Shown: positions 53,810 through 64,000 of the stretch, in pieces
How the letters are laid out: each line of letters begins with the position of its first letter
Position numbering within the stretch: the stretch's first letter is position 1
From: Tricholomella constricta
Lineage: Eukaryota; Basidiomycota; Agaricomycetes; Agaricales; Lyophyllaceae
Direction: 5' to 3'
Length of the DNA stretch: 64,000 nucleotides
Assembly: GCA_013368375.1 (NCBI GenBank)
Contig: JAACJP010000036.1
Coordinates: 124,001 to 188,000 of the forward strand
Notes under the pieces: generated by a model
Databases searched by the model: none
What the model saw: the letters and a program-made list of their open reading frames with translations, nothing else
Told to the model about the DNA's origin: nothing
Translations under genes and position numbers: made by a program

Positions 53810-56800
53810 ATGCTGCTGGCGGACGCAGAGGCCCAGCCGCAGTTGCTCACGCTAGCTTGTAGATTCAGTACGTTGTCCTTGTCTGCTTTATTAATCACTG
53901 GCGTCTCACTGAATGCTTGTCTTCTCCCCCAATATAGTCCCGTACGACCAATGGCTAACAACGCACGCTGACCCTGCCTGGAAAGTCAAACAGGTCAAGT
54001 TATGGATCCTGTCCAAATGCCTTGGCGTTCCTCTTGACTCCACACCGCATCCTGCAGCATCTACAAATGCTACCAACTACGACCACACGTCGAGCACGAC
54101 TCCTCCAGGCCAACGCTATCGTCCAGCGTCACCAATTACGTTCGCGCCTGACCCAAGGAGACGGCCCATCTCTCCGATTCTGTTTGCGAAAGGGTCCAAG
54201 GGGAAAGAGAAGGAGAAGGAGAAGAAAATAAAGACGAAAAGCTTGGAAAAGGAGGTACAGAAGATTGCTGGAAATGCTTTAACGGAGGAAATATCTACAT
54301 CGAGCCCCGTCGATGGGTACGAGGAGGACGACGAATGGGATACCGCAGACGAAGGCGGCTCCCCTGACGAGACTGAACCCTACCGCTTTTCCCCACCTCC
54401 GCCGCTACCTCCACCCACCGCTCCACCACTTCTCCCCGGCCCATCACTCCCACACCCTCCCACCTCCGGGAAGTGGGCAAAATACAACACCACCCCAAGC
54501 ACCTACACATTACTGCGCTTCTCGACCGGGCAGATCATGGAGGACGACCTGGCGCTGGCATGGTACGACCTCGCGCCCTACGAGCTTCTCGAACTGCACG
54601 CGCACAGCGACGTCTGCATCGTGCCCTCGACCTGGGGCACCGCCCCCTCCGCCAGCACCGCATCCCCGCCTCCCGCCACGCTGTCCGAACAAGGCCACGG
54701 CCCGAACACCCAGCACAGCAGGACCACGAGCCTGTATTCGCTGGCTCTGCCCGCCGCCGCCCCGTCCTCCTCCTCCTCCGCGTCCCATGCAGACGCCCAC
54801 ACCAACGCCCCCCCGGCGCGCATGTACTTTCCGCCGCTTAACCGCCAGATCCTGTCCCAGTACATCCAGCCGTACTGGGAGGGCCATGTCCGTGCCCTCC
54901 GCGTCGTGTGGCGTGCGCCGGAGCTGGACGTCCCGGTTGCGAATTTCGCTAATGGGTATGGGTATGGGTATGGTGGGCTGGGGGTGCCGTTCATGGATTC
55001 CAGGACTTCGGCGTTGGGCATGGGGCCACCCCTTGCTGCGTTTGGGAGCCAGCAGCTTGGGAAGGAATATGCGGGGATGAGGGGGGCGGGGGGATGGGAC
55101 GCGAAGCTTGGTGGGCATGGGCATGGGCACGGCGGGATGGGCGGGCTGGGGACGACGACGGCACAGAGGAAGACGAGTTTGGAGTGGCGAACGAGGTGGG
55201 TGGTGATCAGAGAGGGCGTGTTGAGTTTGTGTAGGGATCGTGATGTGAGTTCTTCTTCCCCTTACGCTCATATCCGGCATAACCATACGTTTTCCCCGCC
55301 TCGCCTCGATCTTTTTATCATTTTTAATGCTCAATCTAAATGACGTTTTTCCGGTACATAGGATCCAACCCCAACCCACATCCTTCCCCTGGAATCTCTT
55401 ACTGCTCTTCGTGGCGCCGAGCACCTCGCCAAGTCGCCGTACTTTGCTCAGACCCAGACCCAGACCCAGCGCAACCACCCAAACTCCCCACACGCTCCAG
55501 CATTCACGTCCCAGGACCAGCATCATCAACATCACCCACCTCCAAAATCTTCCAAATCCAAGAAGAAAGGCAAGGACAAGGACAAGGCCAAGGTCAAGGT
55601 GAAAGCCAAGGATGGCGAGGATACCCCCCGGCACACCGCATCCCACTCCCACACCCACTCCCACTCCCGTTACTCGACCTCGACCTTCCCCAGCGCCTCC
55701 TCCACATACGCCTACGCCTCCGCCTCGGACACAAACTCAAATTCGGGCTCGGACTCGGACACCGCCTCTGCGTACCCGCACCCGCACCCGCACCACGTCC
55801 ACGCGCGGCATCAGCATCACCGGAAAGACCCCAGGCGCGGCGGTGGTGGAGAGGACGAGACGACGACGACGGCGCCGCCGAAGCTGATTGGGGGCGAGGC
55901 GATTGATGATCTGCGCATCGTGTGCATCAAGTTTAGGAGCGCGGATCGGCTGAAGAAGGACTTGAGGGTTCGGGAGGATGGTGTTAGGGTGTATGGGTAT
56001 GCGCCTGGGTATGGGGAGGACAAGGACAAGGACAGGGACAAGGACAAAGAGAAGGAGAAGGAGCGCGAGAAGGAGAGGGAGGGGCGTGGGGTGGGGAAGG
56101 GGAAGGGGATGTCCACGACGAGCACGATCACGGCTGGGAAGGGCGGCAAGGATAAGAAGGGGAAGGATAGGAAAGGGAAGGAGGAGAAGCAGAAAAAGAA
56201 GGGGAGAGGGAAGGGGCTGCTTCCGTGGGAGCGCGACGACAGGGACAAAGATAAAGAGAGAGGGAAGGACAAGGACAAAGACAAGCGCGACTGGATCTCT
56301 GCGTTTAGCGTCAAGAAGGATCGAGACAAGGACCGCGAGCACAAGGAGAAGGAGAGAGACCGAGACCGAGACCGAGACCGCGACCGCGGGGGTATGCTCG
56401 GGGGAATGGGGATGGGGCTCGGTCTGGGCCTAGGACTCACTGTTGGCGTTCAGGATGCGAAAGAGCGGTTTATGCGCGAGCGGGAGAGGGAGAGGGAACG
56501 GGAATGGGAACGAGAGCGGGCGGCGCTGTCGGAAGCGGATGCGGAGGCGAGTATAACTTTTGCGCGCCGGTCCGGGGAGGGCATCACCAGCTCTTCGGAG
56601 GATGAGGCAGGGGTGGGGATGGAGGAGGATGGGGCGGTAGAGGAAGAAGAAGGTGAGGGGGCGGATGACCCTGGGGACAACGATAACGATGGAGACGGAG
56701 AAGAGAAGTTCCGTAGGGAGTTGGAGGAAAAGGACAAGGGCAAGGGCAAGGGCAAGGAAAGAGTCTTGAATGATGGTCGTCCGGATGTGGAGGAGAGCGC

Positions 56801-59786
56801 AGATGCAGATGTAATGAACGGAGATGCTGACGCTGATACTGACACAGAAAACGATTCCATCTCACACGCGCCACACGTGGAGGCATCATCCGTGTCTTCG
56901 CATGCCCACCCGTACTCCGAGCTGATGCGCGCTGCGAGCGATGTGGACGAGGCAGAAGCATCAGCATCCGAGGCGTGGTCTTCGCCTGTCTTTGCACACA
57001 CAGATGGGAGCAGCGATGTAGGAGGGTCCGACGGCGAGTGGTTTGAAGTTGGTGGCGCATCAGGGAAAGGCACCGACGGATACCGTTACGGCTACCGCTA
57101 TGGGTACCGCTATGGGAGTGCTGAAGCAGCGCGATGGGGTGTGGGCCCATCGGAGGGCGGTATCGGCATGCGGGCGGAACAGGAGTCGGTAGTGGAAGAA
57201 GAAGATAGGCTGGAGAAAGAGAAAGCCAATTTGAAGAGAAGGAAGGAAAAGGAGCGGGTGAGGAGAAAGGAGGAAGAGAACGAGAAGGAAAAGGAAAAAG
57301 AAAAGGCGGAGTGGATCGTTCTTGACATGGGAAGTGACATTGGTAGGTGGGAGGAACTTTTTTTCGTGAATACCGGGCTCATTCTTGGGGTCGTTATTCT
57401 CGTGGACAGCGTTCTCGAGTTTCCTGCGCATCCTGCATCGGCATTTATCCCCACCTATGCCGTCGTCCTTTGTCTCCGCCGCACCCATCTTCTCTTCCCC
57501 TACTCCAACATCCACACCTACGCCCACTCCAACACCGACGCCGTTCCCCAGCCCTACGTCTCCTCGCGCACCAGGTGTAAACTCGCAGCACTTCCAATGG
57601 TCAACACCTTCAATTTCCAACCACGATCTAGATGAAGACGGAGGCACACTTACCTTGCCTTCTTCCTACACGCGGTCACCAGCCAAGCACACCACCACCT
57701 CCCAGGACTCAGAGCAGCAGCCCCTCTCACCAACCTCTGCGTCCTCCCAAAGCGATCGATTCCGTTACGAGCCTCCCCAACACCCAGCCTCCCTTGCCAC
57801 TCTCTCCTCGCACCCTACCACAAGCACCGCCATGACCTTTGGCGTGCTCCCATACCCAGAATGGCGGACAGAGGTCGCGGAGCGTGCACAGCGCGCCGGC
57901 ATGGGCGACGTGGGCCGTGCCATGAAGTGGGTGCTGTGGCAGTGTGGGAAACAGCTGGACCTCGATCTCGAAGAGGTGCGCAACCGGTACAGGGAGGACC
58001 AGCAGGTGACTGCGCAGATCCGGAAAAAGAAGCGAGAGACGTCGATGCTGAAGAGTCGGAGGAAAAGCACGACGTCGCATACGGGCACCATTACGGGAGT
58101 GGGTGGCAGGGCTGGAGTTGTGCCGGATTCGCTCTCGCCATCTACGTCCGCAGCGGTGTACGATTCTGATGTGAGTGAGGAAACGGGTAAGATTATTGGG
58201 ATGAGCGATAGTGAGGAGGGCAGCGAGGCGGAGTGGCGGGGTTGGATGGCAGATCTGCATCGGCAGCATCAGGCGCAGGCACAGCGGAAGCGCGATGAAG
58301 AGGAAGAGAGGAAGGAGGCGGCTGCGGCAGCTGAAGAACGGGCTCTGAATGAGACGGATGAGGAGGTGCTGGAACCACCAAAGAATCCGGAAGAAGACCG
58401 CAAGCAGGTCAGGGAGAGGAGAATGATGCTCGAACCTAGCGCTGTGGTTACAACTATGAATTCCACAGCGTCAGCGGTGCCTGCTTCCCGTACGTCTTTC
58501 TTCACGTCCTCAATTTTTTGTGGAAGTGAGGTCTCACGTTGTGTTTCTTTCCAGTTTCTACCTCGTCGGGAACCCTTTATTCTCAGTCATCATCGGAGTC
58601 GCTGTCCCGCCGCCACCGCGCGATGAGCTTCTCCCCCGTAGACCGCTCCTCCTCCCCCGCAGCAACATCCACACACTCGCATCACGGCCACACCCATTCC
58701 CAATCCACCTCGCCGCTGGCAAACCAAGCCACGCGCAAACACATCCTGCCCGCCGGCACGAGCCTCTCCCACTCCACATCCATGTACGCCTCCGGTCTCC
58801 GGTCAGGCGCCGCCGCCACCGCCACCAGTGCCGAACAGAATCAGAACCTACGCCGGCCCAGCATGCCCATCATCACCGCAGACCAGACCTTCTCCCTCCT
58901 CCAAAAAACAACCATAGCCCCCCACGCATCGATCCTGCTGCGCTCCTCCCCCACCGTCTCGAACTTTTCGTTCCCGCGTACCCCGACCACTACTACTACG
59001 ACCTCGCCGCCGCCGTTCTCGCCGGGCTTGGCGTCCCAGTTCCCGGTTGAGGAAGAGGTGATGTCGTTTGCTCCTTCGTCTGCCGCTTCCACTTCCACTT
59101 CCACTTCCACTTCCACCACTGCGATGCCGATGCCGATGCCGATGCCGCGCCGGGCAAGTTCCGCGGGGCTCGGGAGCGGGAGCTCCGGAGGAGGGGTTGG
59201 GTCGCTCGGGCGGTCGGCCAGCGTGCTGACGCGGGGCGGGGGTTTGCTCTTGAAGAAGGACGGCGCGAAGGAGGCGGAACGGGTTAGGGAGAAGGAGAAG
59301 CGGGCGCGGGCGCGGGAGAAGGAGGATAAGGCGCGGGGGAAGGAGAGGGCGAGGGATTTGGAGAGGGAGGCGAAGGAGATGAGGAAGGCGCAAAGGCCTA
59401 AGTTGTTGCTTGCTACTGGTACTGGTACTGGTGCGGCGGGTGCGGATGCGCACTGGTATGGGGATGGGGATGGGGATGGGGGCGCGCAGCCTGCGACGAG
59501 CCAGGTTGCTGCGACTGGGACTGGGACTGGGATGGGGAGGTCGATCATGCGGCGCGTCAAGTCTGGGTCCAGCCTCAATGCCGGAATGGTGCGGGAGGAA
59601 GAGCGCGGGCGCGGCGGGATGATGATGATGATGGCGTCGTCGTCGTCGCCTATGAAAGAGGAAAGCTCTAGTACAGCTGCTCCTCAGACGGCGACGACGA
59701 CGAAGAAGAAGAGGAAGACGGTTCTGGTGCATCGGATCGTTAGAGGCTTGGACTCTGCGATGGATCGGGTGGATGGGAGTAAGTAA
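53810..59786 (+). CDS. Large PH-like domain protein with long charged low-complexity regions
   Basis: Five exons (53810-53867, 53938-55244, 55362-57342, 57410-58489, 58555-59786) close exactly to 1885 residues. The N-terminus reads ACRFIPYDQWLTTHADPAWK, then comes a folded-looking segment (TYTLLRFSTGQIMEDDLALA...LLELHAH). PH-like strands are split: WRTRWVVIREGVLSLCRDRD (about 435-455), HILPLESLTALRGAEHL (about 461), LRIVCIKFRS (about 638) and EWIVLDMGSDIAFSSFLRIL (about 1105). Between 650 and 1100 lies an insert of KD/KE/RD repeats, Gly-Met-Leu runs and acidic tracts. A second folded part (FGVLPYPEWRTEVAERAQ) follows, then a Ser-rich C-terminal third. It is probably a cortical or signalling scaffold; no function is assigned. 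The start is the only ATG giving the conserved first exon. Confidence 0.75.
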
Positions 59787-60358
59787 ATAGGGCGAAAAGA
59801 AAAAAAAAAGAAACGTTCTTTGGCCATGGATGGATGCTTGGATTTTTTGTGTGTATTTTCTATAATTTGTTGTTTTTTTCCGACTGCAGCTGTAAATGTA
59901 TGCGAGTTTTGCTTTTGGTTTCGCTCTTCTGAACCAGGTGCAGATGCTTTGAACGTGTGTGTGTGTGTCTTTCTGTATGTGACTTTTTTTTACTGATCGC
60001 GTCCAATGGACTATTAGTCATTGTACACGACGCAAGAGGCTCAAGCAGAACTCTCCGACGTTACCCACCTCTCAGGACGTTTGTTTCTAGCCATTCCCAG
60101 TGATGCGCAACTTGAATGTCGAATTTTTATATGTGAGGATCGGCGATGTAGGTCGCTGTTCCACGACTCGCTTTATGGAGATGGGGACATATATAATTGT
60201 ACTGCCTGGAACAGATTGGGACGTTGAACGTTGGTGGGGCGCGTCCCAATTAGCTCGAGCACAAATTTTTTAGAGTGTAAACCAGTCGCAGCCTTCAAGA
60301 ACTTCCAATGGTATATCGAATTTTTATGCACAACGCGTCTATCTCACATTTATATTAT
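59787..60358. other. 3' regions of convergent genes
   Basis: About 570 bases between two convergent stops, with T-rich tracts near 59870 and 59985 and a short (GT)n run near 59960. Presumed 3' UTRs and terminators; no gene. Confidence 0.5.
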
Positions 60359-61273
60359 TTATACATTGGGCGCGATGACGCCGTCCTTGACTGCGACCCA
60401 AGAGTCACGGGCGGTGATATCGTTCCACCATCTAGTGATAGTATTCCAAAATGAGCACACGCCTCGAATGCGATAAACGGGTAGGAGGTGCGTGTGGCTT
60501 ACCTGACAACGTTGGGCCTTGACTCGTCGCTCATGATGTTGCTTCCGGCAGCCGCGAGCAGTGCGCCGTAGGGAAGGTGGAAGATATCGGCGAGGGTGAA
60601 GTTCTAATACCCATAGACAAATAAATAAATAAATAAATGGCATCAGGAATGTTGTATTGAAAAAAAGGGAAACGCACATCGCCAGCGACGTATTTCTGTT
60701 TGGAGAGGATGACTTCGTACGCATCGAGCCTCAGACCGAGTTGCTTGATGAGCTCCTGGAAGACAGCTTGGTCGGGGGTCTGGCCAAAGAATCTGTAACC
60801 GCGATCATGATCAGGTACGACGAAAAACAGAAGATAGATAAGGAGGTTCCTCACGGCTTGAAGATGACCTCAGCGACAGCCTTGGCCGCGTAGGCGTCAA
60901 AGTTGCTGGCCTCGACCGAAGCGGCCTGCTCAAACAGAGCCTTCCCCTTGATGTCGTCGGGGATGAGCTTGGTGCCTTGGTTGGGGTATTTCGCCTCGAG
61001 GTATCGGCAGATCGCGCGACTCTCATACAGAATAAAGCCGTCGTCATCCTATGAATGATGACCCATTAGTGAAGGTGGACGCTCCTCGATACGATTACGC
61101 ACGATGTAGGGGATCTGGCCAAAGGGCTGCTTGGCGACGAAGGCGGGGGACTTGTGTTCGCCCTTCATGAGATTAACCTCCACCAGCTCGAATGGGATCT
61201 TCTTCTCGCGCAAGAAGGCGCCGACACGACGGGTGCAGGTAGAGTTTCCAGTTCCGTGGAGTTTCAAGACCAT
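60359..61273 (-). CDS. Glutathione S-transferase (theta/phi-like)
   Basis: Five exons (61273-61103, 61048-60855, 60792-60678, 60603-60503, 60431-60359) join to 217 residues, the normal length. The N-terminal thioredoxin fold reads LKLHGTGNSTCTRRVGAFL with a possible catalytic Ser, KQPFGQIPYI carries the cis-Pro, and the glutathione-binding Glu-Ser follows in FILYESRAICRYL. The helical C-terminal domain has YVAGDNFTLADIFHLPYG, with the N-capping Asp typical of GSTs. It conjugates glutathione to electrophiles in the cytosol. Class is judged from the ES and FTLAD motifs; it may equally be called EF1Bgamma-like/phi type. Confidence 0.88.
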
Positions 61274-62570
61274 GGTGAAGGCTGTAGTAGTGAGTTGGTA
61301 GAGGAGGTTGGTGGAAGGGAGCTGGTGGTGTAGATGGCCATTTGATTGTCATATTTATACCACTGGAAGTACAGAAAGAGATCATCCAGAGCGCCGCTAT
61401 TGGATACTGTTATCGCCTCGGGTGAGTAAGCAGAAAGAAGCTTGGTGACCAAGAGAATCATAGAACACGTACTCTTTCCCAGTCATCAACGCATCATCGC
61501 TGGGCTTCTGACCGTCTTTATCGGCTTGATTTGGACGATAACTTCTAAGATGGCTATCATCGACAAAATCAGCCCTCGAACCTTCGAGAAAGCTCATTGT
61601 CCATGTGAAGGGGTATGCGAGTGACAACAAACTGTAGTTTTCACCGCATACTAACGACGTGGCACACGTCGACATCACAGAAAATTCTGGCAATGTCTCG
61701 TCGAATTCTCGGTTCACAAGCATCTAGTAAGTGTCAAGCTCGGATCATTACGACGGCGCACACTGCAGATGTACATATGTGGGACACAGACATGTAGTCC
61801 ACCCAAAAGCCACAGTGCTCGATTCTCGGAGGGTTCCTGGTAGGTCTTAAGAGGCCGAGCCTATATAAGCTGCGAGCGGAATGAACCTCGGCGGTAAATC
61901 TTATATCACTCTCAGATGAGCGACAGGCGTACTCCACTGCTAGAGCACCATAGGTGCTGTCTGACCGCATGACCCTACGTAATGAGAGTCGAATATTGAA
62001 GTGACAATGATCATAAGAAGACGGTAGCCATCCATGATCTGCGGATGGAAGGTTTACATTAGGCGCGCAGATGATGGATGGATGGTTTGCACTAAGTGGA
62101 GGGGGGCAGTTGAAGAATCATAAAGAGAACGAAAATGACGGTGCGCCGTTCTCCAGCCCAAACAAGCTTAAGCCAGAGCTCTTAGGCGTCCAGCCTGCTC
62201 GACGAAAAATCATGAACTCGTCGAGCCTGCTTCTTATGGAAGAGCGCCTCAGTTGGAAACTGTGCGACTGTGGGCGGCGACAACGTCGCTCGCACGATCT
62301 GAAGTCTATCACGTTCGCGGGTTTGAAAGTGGGATAAGTTTGAATCTAGTTTTTCGGCGGTGCTGCATCATGATACAAGTCATGTTCGTCAGTACTAACA
62401 GAGTAACAAAACTGTGAATTGAATGCTGTTCAAGAAGATCAAGAACAAAATGTATATCATGACCGCGTCCCCTGCCTGGAAACATAAATATATTAAGGAG
62501 AAATAGCATAGCATAACATAAACCGACATCGCAATCCAAAGAGTATCCATAAACATGCCTTGAACGCGAC
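61274..62570. other. Intergenic, nothing recognised
   Basis: 1.3 kb between the GST start and the TFIIF-beta stop, holding the GST promoter and the TFIIF 3' region. Several short open frames lack family resemblance. No repeats beyond a few ATGG units near 62070. Confidence 0.5.
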
Positions 62571-63890
62571 TCACGAGACCTCCTCCATATCCTCATCTTC
62601 ATCTTCTTCTTCATCCTCGTCCATGCCCTCCATCTTGACATCGCCCATCTCAAATCCACTGGGCCCCGGCACGTTTTCGCCCTTGATCTGGCGCCACAAC
62701 AATAAGTCAATATACACGTCGCAGAAAGAGTACATCAGACGCACCCCCTCCTCTTTGAAATTGTCCTTGAGCTCCCACAGCCCATTGTACTCTCCGCTCC
62801 GGTGCAGGAACGCGACCTCGGAGAGCACCTCCTTGAGATACACCTCCGGCTGCTGCGTCTTCTCCCTCAGCGGCTTGATGCCCCACCGCGGCGGGTCGCG
62901 GAACAACAAAAAGATCTGGTCCAGCAGCTGGTTACGCGGCATCCGCGCCATGCGCTCGAACGTCCCCTTCGCAAACTTGGGCTTCGTTTTCTAAACGCAA
63001 AAAAGAAAAAGAAAAAAGTCCACCCTCGTCAGCCCCCAACCCAACGCACCAAAACCGCAGCAAGGCAGGGAGGCAGCAACTCACGATGAGATCCCCAAAC
63101 GCACTCCCCGCGCCGACCCCAACGCCGCTACTGAGCCTATTGACCCCGCCACGGCCACCGGGCACGCCCGCATCGTCGATCATCCTGATCTGGCGCACCG
63201 GCGTGTTATACTTGCGGTGGCGCTCGCGCATCTGCTTCCTATAGCTCTCGCTGAAGGCCGGGCGGAGGTTGCACTCGTGCTTGATGCGGCCCGTGAGGAT
63301 CGTCGTGCGCGCGCGCGTGTTGACGGTCGCGGCCGCTGCGCTCGTCGAGGCGCTCAAGGAGGCGTCCTTCGGCCGTTCCGCGACTACGATCTGGTTCTCC
63401 ACCGAGTCGTTCACCATGTCGAGCTCGTAGCAGTCGGGCTCGGCCCCTGTCGCCACGAAGGATGTCGCGCTTTGGAATGCGGGGCGCTTGGCCTGCTGCT
63501 GCTGCGGTGGTGGGTGTGGGTGTGTGGTGGGGTCGTTTGGATCCTGGTTGGGCGGGAGGAAGAGCACTATCCTAGGCTTTTTGTTGATGGGGTTGAGGGC
63601 GTTGGTGTACACCCGGATGCTGGCCAGGTGCACGTCCTCCTCGTTGATGGCTGCCCAGCGTTCCAGGAGGAATTTGGGAATCTGCCACCACCCCACAATG
63701 TCACGGTATGAATATGATGCTTAATGCCTTGCGTCGGCGCGGGGTCATAAGACGTACGTACCTTGACGAGCCATACCCGTCCATTGCCCTGGTCCAGCAT
63801 GAGGTGCTCATCCGGGTCCGGCTGAGCGTCCTCGTCGTCCTGCGTCTCAGCATCGAAAGGCTTTTTGTCGTCGTCCACTAAACCATCCAT
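62571..63890 (-). CDS. Transcription initiation factor IIF subunit beta (TFG2/RAP30)
   Basis: Three exons (63890-63762, 63681-63085, 62990-62571) close in phase to 381 residues. The N-terminal dimerisation domain has GNGRVWLVKIPKFLLERW and YELDMVNDSVENQIVVAE. Then follow RTTILTGRIKHECNLRP, YRKQMRERHRKYNTPVRQI and NRLSSGVGVGAG. The C-terminal winged helix has FERMARMPRNQLLDQIF, KTQQPEVYLKEVLSE and HRSGEYNGLWELKDNFKEEG. TFIIF-beta pairs with TFIIF-alpha on RNA polymerase II during initiation. The tail is strongly acidic (EDEEEDEDEDMEE). A Pro/Gln-rich insert (about residues 70-85) is fungal-specific filler. Confidence 0.92.
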
Positions 63891-64000
63891 ACTTTAATGC
63901 CTTTTTCCTCCCCACCCCGTGTGATGTGTGGCGTAAGGCAAGGTCCTTGGAGACCGAAACAGCCTAGGTTCTGTGTAGGTCTGCGGTCGAAGCAAACAGT
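63891..64000. other. TFIIF-beta upstream region, window edge
   Basis: The last 110 bases hold the 5' UTR and proximal promoter of the TFIIF-beta gene; nothing else visible. Confidence 0.4.

Noticed and set aside
54510..59732. Several long minus-strand frames opposite the PH-like gene
   Set aside because: All consist of Pro/Arg/His/Leu-rich low complexity caused by the charged repeats of the real gene.
59790..62570. Small genes or tRNAs in the right-arm intergenic regions
   Set aside because: No tRNA B-box-like GGTTCGAATCC pattern and no conserved protein motif could be found.

Overview
The window is nuclear DNA of a filamentous basidiomycete, most likely a mushroom-forming agaricomycete. 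Genes are cut by many short (about 40-75 base) GT-AG introns. They include families typical of that group: a DUF6593-like protein, a 'macrofage activating glycoprotein' (MAGP)-like secreted protein, expanded F-box proteins, ATG7, a Mis13/Dsn1 kinetochore protein and TFIIF-beta. No bacterial, CRISPR or phage content was seen. I cannot name the species.

Left arm (1-10.0 kb): an intron-rich, transposase-like gene entering from the left edge, a DUF6593-like gene, a tannase/feruloyl esterase, and a dienoyl-CoA isomerase ending in the peroxisomal signal SKL. All are on the plus strand and look intact.

Middle (10.2-49.4 kb): a rearranged block. A cassette made of the 3' end of a MAGP gene followed by an F-box gene occurs repeatedly: three F-box genes in tandem on the minus strand (10.2-22.9 kb, ending at a full MAGP gene at 23.1-24.6 kb) and one more on the plus strand at 41.5-49.4 kb. 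Four LTR retrotransposons sit in this block, each with matching 5-base target duplications. Copia-1 (13213-20177) splits F-box-2. Gypsy-1 (30026-41296) cuts the last 31 codons off an SDR gene. Copia-2 (35779-41060) sits in the 3' LTR of Gypsy-1, in the opposite direction. Gypsy-2 (42013-48036) lies just upstream of F-box-4. Copia-2 and Gypsy-2 have uninterrupted reading frames and may be autonomous; Copia-1 and Gypsy-1 are broken. Copia-1 also carries a 2-kb insertion holding a piece of a G3BP-like RNA-binding gene. ATG7 lies untouched between the MAGP gene and the SDR gene.

Right arm (49.4-64 kb): a MITE-like element, then Mis13/Dsn1 (minus), a 1885-residue PH-like protein (plus), a glutathione transferase (minus) and TFIIF-beta (minus). 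All are complete, with intron phases that close exactly.

The most informative signals are in the retroelements. The Gypsy copies show a coherent Tf1/sushi-type self-priming layout (TATA box, predicted 5' RNA end and a complementary primer-binding site) and a -1 frameshift site ending at the gag stop codon. Both Copia elements share a primer-binding site matching the anticodon arm of initiator tRNA-Met. The two Gypsy copies look like mosaics with near-identical gag and diverged pol. Splice sites and frames were worked out by eye; no searches were run.
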